A stretch of 64,000 bases of DNA from Roridomyces roridus (lineage: Eukaryota > Basidiomycota > Agaricomycetes > Agaricales > Mycenaceae), in NCBI GenBank assembly GCA_029378245.1, contig JARKIF010000003.1:3410001-3474000 (forward strand), written 5' to 3'. Within the stretch, counting starts at the first letter, position 1. Every line of letters starts with the position of its first letter. This document shows, piece by piece, positions 36,770 to 47,152 of the stretch. Under the pieces are notes generated by a model. The model had not been told where the DNA came from, made no database searches, and worked only from the letters and a program-made list of their open reading frames with translations. A program made the position numbers and the translations under genes.

Positions 36770-37541
36770 CTACGCCTGCGAATACTTTGCCCTCGTCTTC
36801 GGCTTCCCTTGCCCTTGCATCAACCCAGCCGGCCTCGGCACCCCCCTCAACCTCTGATAAACCCCACAGGCATTACAAACCTGATTCCCCTCCTTGTCCC
36901 GCCTCCACACACTCGTCTCCTGCGTATGGCAGTGGTTGCACTCTGGTGTGGGGCCTGGACCATTGCCGGCTCCCTCGCGCTCGGCTTGGATGAGGTCCGC
37001 GGGCCGGTAAGCGTGGCGTTGCTGGAGGTAGAGCCCGCAGGCATTGCAGAGCGGCTGCTGATTCGTTGGGTCACGACGCCATAGAGGCGTGGTGAGTGTC
37101 TTGCAGTGGTGGCATTGTTTTGGGTGGCTTGCTCCTGCATTTGTGTGGGCAGGCGGGCCGCTGGGAGGGTACGGAGGAGCAGATCCGGAGCCTGGGTGAT
37201 TCGGCTGGGCCATCACTCCGCCGGCGATGGCCATGTATCTCTCGTACTCGGACTTCGCGGAGGGGTGGTGGCCTCCATTCGGAGCATAAGTCGTATGTGG
37301 ATAATTCCCGCCGCTCGGGTATTGTGGAGCTCCAGCTGGGGCAGCAGGTGCGTATTGCGAACCTGCATGTTCGGCATTATGCTGACTGTTATTGCGCGGA
37401 TCTGTATGAACCAACGTAAGTACCGCATCCGATTATTGAGTCAAACGGAGACGAACACGACATGCCGGCGTCGCGCAGAGAATTGTACGAGGAGTGCATG
37501 TAGTGCGATGAAGAGTTGGATCCATATTGCGAGTGGCTCAT
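36770..37541 (-). CDS. GATA-type transcription factor with two zinc fingers
   Basis: Two exons (37541-37457, 37401-36770) with a 55-nt intron give 238 residues. The N-terminal half is Ser/His/Asn/Pro-rich. Finger 1 is CHHC-X18-CNAC (core TPLWRRDPTN; CNACGLYLQQR). Finger 2 is CNHC-X17-CNAC (ETSVWRRDKEGN; CNACGVYQRLRG). The fingers are about 50 residues apart. They bind (A/T)GATA(A/G) sites. Two fingers recall fungal iron-siderophore repressors, but the Cys-rich motif between fingers typical of those is absent, so the role is open. The exon 1 donor is weak (GTTCGT); the first exon is therefore less certain than the fingers. Confidence 0.85.
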
Positions 37542-39924
37542 GCTTGCTTGTCTGTCTGGGAGGGTGCTTCGAGGGTATGGAATCGATTGCCTCCGGGCTT
37601 ATATAAAGCAGTGGAGTAAGTAGAGTTTGGGGTACTTGACAGGCAGGTCACAGAGGTAAACGACAAGATGCCGCCAGGGCGGGGCGGGAATGAAAGCCGA
37701 CAGTGACTGTAATTGGCGAGCGGCCAACGGATTGATGGTGAACTTGCAGCGCTATCTTTGAAGTATCAGTCCTGAGTCCGAATAAACATCGGTGTCAAGC
37801 TGTAGACCGGGGCGAATACCTAAAAACAAAGACTCAACTCAATTATGGGGAGGGAGGTGCAAAAAGGTGTGAGTATCGCGGGAGAAGGACTCAATCGACT
37901 CACCCACGATTCGCAAACCTTTTTTTCCGCCGTACTTTAGATCATCTCCCATGATTTGAGGTGCGACAGACGACAAGTGGGCTCACACGGCGGGCGAAGA
38001 CCGGCGCACGCCAAGATGGCTTGCCTTTGTCCGCCGTGTCAGAATAGGTACTGAATTGGTGCGAAATGCAACGGACTCACGGTATCGGAGCCGGCGGTCG
38101 ATTTTCGGCGTTCGAGCATCGTGCCGGGTTGAATCATCAAGCTTGAGCATCAAGCTTCAAGGAACAATGCTTGAACTTTAACTGAACGATGATGCAACGA
38201 TGACCGATGAACATGGAACGCGGCTAATGCTTTCGGGACGATCGCCAGTGTAATGATTCTGTTGAGCGTACTGCGCGTGGGCGGGAACATCTGGTCTGAC
38301 ACCAGCCTCCGAGTCCCAGTCTTTGTAAAATGAACAATCAACAGTCCGATTCAAGGCAGTACTTGTGTCGACATGCTCACCGTGCAGCTCACGAGGTAGT
38401 GTCCATCCGCTGGTCAACGGCGGTCATCTTCCTCTTCTCTTGATCGGCGAGCGACTCAGACTGAAAGATGCCAAACTGGCACCGTTTGATGAACAACTGG
38501 ATCATCTCACTTCAACGGAGGAGTAGAACGACTTTGATAGGTCGGGCAGGGTGCTTCCATGGCTCAGTTGGTTAGAGCGTCAGTCTCTGATAGGTCGGGC
38601 AGGTCTGAAGGAACTGCACCCGATGATCCTGAGAGCTGCTATTAGCTGGCAGCATGGGGATCAAAGATGTTGAACGGCGGTGCGTGAAAATGGCACACGA
38701 GACATCGGCGTTGACTGCTCGTAGAAATACCGACGTTGGAACTTGGAAGGTGTCCGCGCTCCACAGTGGCAGCTTCTTGCGTATGTCAGGTACATTGAGT
38801 CCCCAGGTTGGCTTAGTCGCGCAGCCCCGATAGTCATGTGGAAAGGGTCGACATGGGACAATCGAGGCTATTTCGCGTCGACCCATCAGAGCCGGAGTCA
38901 GAGGTAAGGACATCTAGATGGCAAGCGTTCAGTGATTGATTTTGACTCATTTTGATCCCAGGCCCAGTCGCAGGCGCGCCTCGAGAGCGCTTATCCGTCG
39001 CGGATCTGCCGAGCATCTGAGATCGGGAGAGTGTGAAGGTTCATGGTGAAGGTTGTGGTCGGGAGCAGAGATGTGACCAGTCGCGTGTGACGCCACGTCA
39101 CTTCCTCCTTGACTTGCTCTCATGTCCCTTGTCCCCGCCGCCGCCGCGCAAGTGTCTCATTCTCACCGGGCTCGCCCCAATCCAATACCACTTACACCTG
39201 CCCATATTCTCCCACGTCCACCCACACAGGAGCCTCCCCCGATCCTCCAAAAGATTATCCTCTCAGCCAAGTGGGCCTGAAATACCGCACTTAGCACCGG
39301 CATCGTTGCGACTCCGGCCCGTGGCGCGTTGAAGGCCATAATTGCAGCTTTGGGGCCGACATCTTAGGCAGATTGGTAATCGGCATCGCAATGGAATGCG
39401 ATCGTCAACTGCGGAGCACCCCATGAATAGGGCACATCTCTCGATTGACCATTTTTCCACATCAAGATCTAGAACTCCCATGGCCACTTGGCGACCCAAA
39501 CACTGACAGGTTACCGTCATCGGTACAGGTATGCTGTATTTTCATGCATAGTCCGTCTTCACTTCTCATCTGTCTCCAAAAGCTGTCATCGGCCTCACCA
39601 CCTCCATCTCGAATTGGGCGGCAAGTGACTATTGTCGCCGAGGGGTTGCCTACGGACCGAATCCGCCGGAGTACACGAACCATTGGGCGGTACGTCGATC
39701 ACAATATGCACACGTTTCTCATTGATCATACTATCCTCCGCATTTCTTGGTTGTGATGGTCACACCACCACCTGGATTACCGGGATCGTCGGCAAGGCCG
39801 CGTCTGCGTAACGGTGGTACAAATTCAATCAATATGCCGGACAAACTAATGGCTACCAATAAATACATCCTTCCTCCTCTTTCCTTGAGAGTCCGGCTCC
39901 GAGGTTTGTCCAGATAACCTCCCC
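37542..39924. other. 2.4-kb stretch without protein genes
   Basis: Contains the tRNA-derived fragment at 38535-38625. No reading frame with motifs or splice support was found. Confidence 0.4.
38535..38625 (+). pseudogene. tRNA 5'-half pseudogene flanked by a 16-bp direct repeat
   Basis: Bases 38553-38587 match the 5' half of an elongator tRNA, possibly tRNA-Met. The parts are acceptor GCTTCCA, a perfect A box (TGGCTCAGTTGG), D-stem GAGC and anticodon stem TCAGT, then CTC. Instead of the anticodon, the 16-mer TGATAGGTCGGGCAGG follows (38588-38603). The same 16-mer stands just before the tRNA at 38535-38550. After it TCTGAAGG resumes tRNA-like sequence for 8 nt, but no T-arm or 3' acceptor strand follows. 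Confidence 0.7.
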
Positions 39925-41228
39925 TCAAGCCGTCGCCGCCTGCAAATGCCTCACTCCAATCCGATACAACCTACACCCGCCCGTGTTCTCATACGTCCAC
40001 CCACACGGATTCCCCCCACCAACCCGGCGCTCGTACCCACATCTCTCCGAGATACCCTGCATCTCCGCGACGCGCTTCAACTCTTGTGCTACCTGAATCG
40101 CGTCCCTCCTCTGTATCTGCTGCTGATGGGCTGGCTGAAACCCCTGCGCAACACGAACACCCGATCGGCACACACACACGATAAACCGACATCCCTCGCA
40201 TGGCCTGTAGCTCGGCATGTCCCCAGTCTGCCTCCGTGCCATACGGAGCAAATTGAGGTGCGGTTTCGCTAGAGGCAAGGCAGGCTGTTGACTGGCCATG
40301 GGCATGGGGACGGCGGGGTACATGCGCTGCGGCGGGTTCCAAATGGGCCGGCCTTCGAGGTCGAAACCCGCAAAGGGCTTCATCATGGCGATTGCGACGG
40401 TAGGCTGCAGCTGTGAGTGCGCCAGAGATGGGGGTTGGATGATCGCCATGGACCGAGGCTTCAGTGGAAGTGCGGGCTGGATGATACTGGGGAATCCGTG
40501 GTTCTCGTCGTGGAAGATGTGGCGCTCGATCTGGGGTAGGGTTAGTGAGTTCTCCAGCATGATTCGAGTTGAGACACACCTGATGGTTCTCCTTGTCCTG
40601 CCCCTCAGGCTTCCTCTTCCTGGCGTCCTCCCCATCCTCCCGACGCTCCCACAAGAACTTGTACTGCTCCAGACTCTCGTGGAACCTCTGCGCGCGGGGC
40701 TTGCTCATGTGTCCCGGGCCTGTAAGAGTGACAAAACTCTGCGGGAGGGTTGCGGCTTAACGTCAAGCCTAGCCGAGGTGAGGAACTCACTTGAGCGTTC
40801 ACCGACGCCGCAGCGCGCCTCTCTCGTTGCTGCGTGACTGTACCCATGTGTGGACGTGGCACATTGAATTGGGTTGCGACTTGCGGGACTGGCGCATGGA
40901 TAACATGGTGTTGATTGCCGTTGCCGACGGCGTACCACCCCTCACTGTCCGGCGGCCCCATAGGATCAACGCCATACGCAAACGCATTCGGGTTCGGGAT
41001 GACCTTCGAGTCTGGGCTACGCCGGACGAAGAATTGGGCTTGAGGCCGATTCTGAGTGTGGTGAGGATGAATGGAGTGTGGCGCGTGCTGCTCGTGAGGA
41101 ACGAAGTTGATGTGCGATATGGCGTCGAGACTGCGGTAATACGCTCCGGCAGGTGGCGCTATGGGCCCAACATCACCACACAGCCCAGCGGTGTCGTGAT
41201 GTGTTGGGATTGGCTGTGCGGCAAGCAT
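39925..41228 (-). CDS. Unrecognised protein with conserved Cys-rich C-terminal region
   Basis: Three exons (41228-40791, 40738-40580, 40530-39925), all joined in phase 0, give 400 residues; an upstream Met at 41309 would add 27. The N-terminus is His/Pro/Gln-rich and looks disordered. The middle exon is FVTLTGPGHMSKPRAQRF followed by HESLEQYKFLWERREDGED and a basic tail. The end contains YRPCEGCRFIVCVCRSGV and later ERCGYERR / GGNPCGWTYENTGGCRLY, so seven or so Cys in two groups, possibly metal-binding. A nuclear regulator is one possibility, but no known domain was recognised. Confidence 0.6.
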
Positions 41229-41779
41229 CCTGCTCTTGCAACTTGGAACAGTTTCTGTAGATACGAGTGTTGGAGAGGGAGAGAGAGGTCGGTGGCAGAG
41301 AACAAGCAAGCGCCGTATTTATTTACGCCTGAGTGCTCGCTTTGATTTCCGACTGGAGTGGCGAGGAGTCGAGGACAATCGAAAGAACAATGAAGATAAT
41401 TATAAAGCGATGCCACAGATGGTTGACTTAGGCCGGGGGCTCGGTGAGTGAAGTCGCTTTGGCAATAGTGCTATTGTTCAAAGCAAAAGCAAAAGGCCGC
41501 ACTTTGATCTTTCAGCTTGGGTCGGAGCACCGGTCCGCTGCCTGATGCTGGAATGCCGACATCCTTGGATGGCATGATTTTAGCAACCGAGTCTATGTAG
41601 TTGAGTTGACGAGGCCTTGAGTAGCATTTCAGCGAACACAGATCATACCTTCTAAGGACATTTTGAGAAGCAAGTCGGTTCGACTCCACCGTCTCACATC
41701 TGATGGCAAGCGAAATTTTGTTCTTCCACACTCAAAGTACCATTGCACATGTAGTTGAGCTCAGTACGGCCCTGCTCAT
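41229..41779. other. Intergenic region
   Basis: Leader region of the gene on the left and 3' flank of the 18-exon gene on the right. Nothing else supported. Confidence 0.4.
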
Positions 41780-43980
41780 CTAGAAATCATCGTCGTCGCC
41801 GAAATCCTCATCATCATCACCATCATCACCTCCATCGTCGCCGAAATCATCTCCATCGTCGCCAAAATCGTCTCCATCATCGCCGAAATCATCCCCATCG
41901 TCAGCGCTGGTGTCGTCCGAGTCGTCAGTCTTTCATTTGGGTTGATCAGAGGGAATCAAGAGAGCGAGGGAGTAAACAAGACGTACGCCATCGTCCGTCG
42001 GGTCCGAGTCTGCGGTGTCGTCGGTGGAGTCATCGGTAGAATCGTCGGTAGAATCGTCGGTGGAGTCGTCCGTGGTCTGCAGGAAGGAATATTCAACGTC
42101 GATCATAAATCAAGCACGATGTAGGATATATACCCCGTCGGTTGCAGTGGGATCCACGGACTGCGGTGCAGGTTCATGTCAATTCCAGGTTGGGTTAGTA
42201 TGGAGGACAATGAAGGCGCACCGTGTCAGTCGAGGTGGGATCAGCGTCGGAGTCATCGGTTCTATATCGAGAAGAATTGAGCTCGAGTTCACGGGATAAA
42301 AAAATAGAATAGACATACGCGGTGGGGTCCGAAGCAGTGTCCGTCCTGAAATTCAGTTAGAATTGTCTCAACGGGAAATCAGAAAGAGATGTGTACGCGG
42401 TGGCTTGAGCGTCGGTGTCCGTGTCGGTACCGGTCCTAAATAATTCAAAGGACCGTCAGCTTAGACGGGAGGACAAGAAAGAAAGAAAGGGAAACGTACA
42501 CCTGTGCATCGGTATCGGTGTCGGTGTCCGTGGCCGTCGAGGTCCTATCCAACCAGAATCACCCTCAACATTGTCATCCTCGGAGAAAAGGGAGAAATAC
42601 GCACGCATCAGCATCCGCGGCGCTATCGGTGCTGTGGTTGGTTGAGTATGTTCAGTCCAAGGAAGTAGACGGAAAGAGGACAATTATACGTACCTCGTGG
42701 GCACGTCGGTGCTTGAAAGACATGTCAGTTTAGATGAGTCGCATTATGAATTGAATGGCCTACGTTAACACGACACTATCCGTCGTCGAGTCCGAGTCCG
42801 AGTCTGTCGAAGTCCTTTCAAATGCGAATCAGTACAAATCACTTCGGCTCCAGAGAAGAGAATATGTCCTCACGTCTGCGAATCGTCCGCCGACGTCGTC
42901 GTGTTAGATACGTCCGAGTCCGTGCTAACCATGACATCAGAGAGCTTCCGGCTAACCAGCAAACACGCTACTCACGTCGAGGTCGCACTCGAATCATCCG
43001 AAGAAGTGGTCGTCGTAGCGGTCTGCGTCGCAGTCTGCGATTTGGCGGCAGCCCCAGCCTTCGCGGCCCCAGATCCGGCCTTTGCAGCGGCGGCTTTGGC
43101 GGCAGCGGCGGCCTGTGAATGCGGATTTTTGTATTGGTACAACGGGATAAGAAGCAGAGTTAATATATTACCTGTGACGCAGCAGCCGCCTTGGCTGCAG
43201 CGAGGCCCTGAGAAGCTTCTGCCTTTGCAGCGGAGACGATCTGCAGAAAACAGGTCGACGAGTGCGTTCTACAAGAGGAGGGAAAACCGGACCTTGGTGC
43301 CCTCAGCTTTGGCCGCAGCGAGAATAGACGAAGCCTGAGCTTGGAGCGCCTTCTGTGACGCCGCAGCCTACGATGCCAACATCAATACATGGCCATGGTC
43401 TCTCGATGAGAATGCAAGGACATACACTAGCAGCAGCACTAGACAACGCCGCCTTGGCGCTTGCCTGCGCCTGAGTCGCCGCTACAGACGACGCCCCCGT
43501 CTGTCCCGAGGCAGCAGCACCGGCATTGCATGCCCCGACGACAGCGTCGCCTACTCCCGATGCGGTGGTGAGGAAGCCTTTGATCGTGGCGAGGTCTTTG
43601 GATACGTTGGTGTCCGTTCTGAGGGGTGATTTCCATGAGTTGACACAGAGGGAGGAGAGGAGAAGGAGAGCACGTACGTGTTGATTTGACCGAGGACGGA
43701 CAGAGCACTGGAGAGGCCGGATGAGAGGCCGGTAGTAATGTTGGCGCACTTCGCGTGCATGAGTACGTCGACCGGGAAGGGAGATCGAGAGACAGAGCAT
43801 ACCTCGGCACCCTGCAGGAAATCGAGCACTGCACGAGCTTCGTGGGCATTATCCAGATGGAGAGGAGCTGTGAAGTGATTCTGGTTCGGGGAGAGTATGA
43901 ACGTCAGGGGAATTAAGCGCACCGGCGCCCGCCTTCAAGGCCAACACCGCTACCAGCAGGGTCGTCGAGAACCGTGTCAT
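41780..43980 (-). CDS. Secreted Ala-rich / Asp-Thr-Ser-repeat protein in 18 exons with micro-exons
   Basis: Minus-strand exons: 43980-43923, 43867-43803, 43748-43678, 43618-43426, 43367-43293, 43240-43172, 43112-42976, 42924-42874, 42814-42764, 42711-42694, 42631-42605, 42544-42500, 42435-42397, 42345-42319, 42261-42222, 42160-42134, 42076-41987 and 41929-41780. All introns are GT-AG, about 50-65 nt, and phases agree throughout, giving 410 residues. A signal peptide (FSTTLLVAVLALKAGAGA) is followed by a helical domain with two Cys (CANITTGLSSGLSSALS; VVGACNAGA). Next comes an Ala-rich helix-prone region (AAAKAEGTK; AAAAKAGSGAAKAG). Then 9-30-residue units of the type (T/S)xTDSDxD follow, each on its own small exon. 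The tail is extremely acidic (GDDFGDDGDDFGDDG). Probably an extracellular or wall-associated, Ca-binding or glycosylated protein. No family recognised. Confidence 0.75.
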
Positions 43981-45393
43981 TTGGTTCTTTGTTGAGTTGG
44001 GGGTTGAAATAAACAAAGAGGGTGGGTGGGAGGAGAAAGCCTAGTACAAGGTGGAATTCGATGTGAAGAACTGAAGAAAGAAGAGAATGAACAGGCAAGC
44101 CTGTTCAAGACGAGAATGAATGAGGGAGAGGGAGGGAGCTGAGAGGAGCTTATAAGGCCTTCCCGTCGAATCTGAATGACAATTACCGGCCCATACGCTG
44201 TCAACTGCTGCCATCGGGGTTGCATCGGATAGAGCCCCGAGCAGCTGCCTGCCAAGACCTTGAGCGATATTCGATGCTGAGCGGCGATGCATATCTGAGG
44301 CTATCTTCGGAATGCGGTCTACCTCCAGTACGATCGAATGAAAATACAATTGGATTGAAGAATGACCTCGAACCGAGACGACTACAATGCCTGCGAAAGA
44401 GCGTATCAGTGAATGTAGATAGCTGAATCTGCCCAGTGGAGGACTCTCATAGCGAGCGAGTTTAGACGTACCGAATTATCTTCATCAATCATCAGAGAGT
44501 CAGAGGCAGATCTGTCGTTGTTGGACGGAACGCACATCAGCTGATGCTCAGAACGAGCGAACCTTGTGGACGTACCAAACTATCTTCATCAAGGTCTATC
44601 TACCATCAGAGCGCCAAACGCACATCTGTCGTGGAGATGCCCACCCCGAGATTCATGTGTGGCGCGTTGGACCGTCCGTATTCAGGCTGTCGAGGCTGCC
44701 AGATCGTAACTATGGTCAGGACTTTGGATCGAATCCTTGGATGAATCGAGGTAATATCCGACAGCCAGGCAGATAAGTTAAAGCAGGAAGGAGGATTAAG
44801 GCGCATAAAATCAGTGATGAGAGCGTCGAAGTCCTGTACGCATCACTGTAGTTTGGTGCCCATTCGGAGGTCGAAGTAGCCCGAGTTGACCGAAGACAGT
44901 CCGTCATCTGACTCTGGCAGGGCTGAGATGAAGCAATCGTGTTGCCTTGAATGTAAGAATACGCACGGAAATGTGTCGTCGTAGTGGGATGCATGGAGAC
45001 GACGACTGCGTCGACCAGCTTATCCCAGGAGATGTCAAGGAGATTCCCGCCAGGGCCGTAATATATTCGATGGGCGTCTCGAAGAGTTTTTTCGAGTGAA
45101 AAGCTCCAGTTTGAGATTCTGAAGACCATAGCAACTAAGCAAGCTCCAAAGCTGTGGAGTGTCACGTCGAGGCTCGAGATTCGAGATTTGAGATTCTGAG
45201 CGCCGAAGACCGCTGGGAAGACGTCAGCCCAGAATTAGATTGTGCTTCAATCGTGGAGGCGGTATGAGGTGCACATGGGTCGGGTGCAGCAGTGTGCGGC
45301 AAGAGCAGATGGTGGTATGGGACAGAGATTGATTCCGACATCATCGGAGGTGGTTGCCACACACCCCCACACACCACCTTTGCACACGCCAGC
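43981..45393. other. 1.4-kb intergenic stretch with a degenerate tandem repeat
   Basis: A segment around 44455-44535 is repeated imperfectly at 44555-44640 (GACGTACC...ACTATCTTCATCA, CATCTGTCGT). A minus-strand frame (44716-45165, MTLHSFGACLVAMVF) has no recognisable motif and was not called a gene. Confidence 0.4.
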
Positions 45394-46518
45394 ATGGCCT
45401 ACGTCGCCGTGGACGCGGATGAGGTTCGCACTCCCCGACTTTCGTCTATACCCTCCCTAACAACTCCCTCAGCGGTTCGAAGAGGGTCCGGAAGGCCTCC
45501 AATTCAAATGCGCGTGCCCACGTCGCGTCTACTGTGTACTCCGTCTGACCCACTTCTGCAGCTTTCCTCGGCACCGAAAACGGCAATGGGACTCAGACGG
45601 GCGTTGGGAATACTGACCGAGGTGCGTCATCCGCTCATCGTCGCCCACAGTCTGCTCATTCCTCATCCACAGGCTACCTACAAAACGAAGGCAAAGCACC
45701 CGGCGGATTCTGGACCGTCGAGTACTACCAGCCGTTCTTTGACGTCGACACCAAAACCGTTCTCTACCGATGCTACTCAACCCTCCTCCCCTCCTCCACC
45801 GACTTTCTCAGCACGCACCTCAATCCCGCTGACCTCTATGGGCCCTTCTGGACATGCACGACCCTGATCTTCACGCTGTTCCTCTCATCCTCCCTTGCCG
45901 CCTCCATCACGGCGTACCTCTCCGCACCCGGGGAGGCCTACGACTACGATTTCGGGCTGCTCAGTATCGCGGTGACGATCGTGTATAGCTACGGGCTGGC
46001 GGTGCCCGTCCTGCTATGGGTGGCACTGAGGTATCTGGGTGTCGGGGAATGGAGCGTTGTTGAGGCCGTCGCGCTGTGGGGATACGCCATGTTCGTCTGG
46101 ATACCCGTTTCCGTGCGTCTGCTCTTCTCCTCGTCCTATTCCGCATCTCACTCCATCCTTGCCAAAGATCCTCGCCGTAATCCCCGTCCCCATCGTCCGT
46201 TGGGTTCTGACCATCGCCGCCTTCCTCCTCTCCGGCTACTTCCTCACCAGAAACATCTACCCCGTGCTCGCATCCGCGGAAGCAAAGGCCACGCGCCTCA
46301 TCATTATTCTTCTGGCTGTTCTACACGCCGCTATCGCCCTGACCTTCCAGCTGCTGTTCTTCAGCTACTACGTCGTCGCGCCCAAAGGCCCGGTGATTGA
46401 TATCCCTGGAACGGGCGGGCCAATTGTCGGTGTACCGGGGGCGGCGGGCAATGATACGACAGCGGAGGGAGGGGAGGGGCCCGTGAGCGAGGCGCTGAGA
46501 AGGATGCTGTTTGGCTGA
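45394..46518 (+). CDS. Yip1-family integral membrane protein (YIPF1/2-like)
   Basis: Exons 45394-45423, 45473-45521, 45562-45621, 45673-46112 and 46168-46518 give 309 residues in frame. Yip1 proteins sit in Golgi/ER membranes and bind Rab GTPases. The soluble N-terminus ends in GFWTVEYYQPFFDVDT, the typical lead into the first membrane segment, and DLYGPFWTCTTLIFTLF fits the family. Five hydrophobic segments follow (FLSSSLAASITAYL; LLSIAVTIVYSYGLAVPVLL; VVEAVALWGYAMFVWIPVS; WVLTIAAFLLSGYFL; IIILLAVLHAAIALTFQLLFF). The second intron (40 nt, donor GTCGCG) is the least certain part, so residues around 25-30 may be wrong. Confidence 0.85.
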
Positions 46519-47152
46519 TTGTCTTTATTGTGTTTTTCACATTCTCCACATGCATGAATTGAAGTCAGGCGCCGTCGTAATTCCTGGTTTCCAACTGCCC
46601 CATCGATAAGAGCGAGTTCCTCCCCATCACGAAGCTCCGTGCTCAGCGCTCAGCTCTCGTGCTTCCGCTCCCTCTCGTTCGAATGACCCCGACCCACATA
46701 TGCGACTGGATTTCTGCGAAACTTCGCTCTAGCTGTCGCGGTGGAGATTTGGAGCCTCCCAACTAATTCGTTGAGTGTTTCTTCAGCTGGATTAACTTAC
46801 TTAAAGTTATAATTAGTTCTGATTACGATTAAGTGATTTGATCGGACATAGCGAATTGTTTCGTTGCATTCATCCTGCGTGCCCCTCGAGAGCTGCTTCT
46901 CCCTTTTGTCTGACATGTAGCGTGCGCGGACGAGAAAAGCGGGCGGCTGTCGGGATTCAACGTCACGGGGTGAACAAAGCAAAAGGGAAACTGGATCCGT
47001 CAAGGCCCACTGAGGGCACTCATTGACAGGCAGCTGGAACCTGTCGCCGTGGAACAGGAGGTGGAACGGAGAGGGATTGCATCCGGCTGGCAGCCTGCCA
47101 CACAGCCTTGCACTTCACGACACGGCTGCACCTCTCTTCCTTCTTGACCGCC
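46519..47152. other. Intergenic region
   Basis: 3' flank of the Yip1-like gene and promoter region of the first DUF6535 gene. No gene seen. Confidence 0.4.

Noticed and set aside
38553..38625. Functional tRNA-Met gene
   Set aside because: The anticodon is replaced by a 16-mer and no T-arm or 3' acceptor strand follows.
41790..41920. CATCATCAC-rich microsatellite
   Set aside because: On the minus strand it encodes the acidic GDDFGDD tail of the 18-exon gene.
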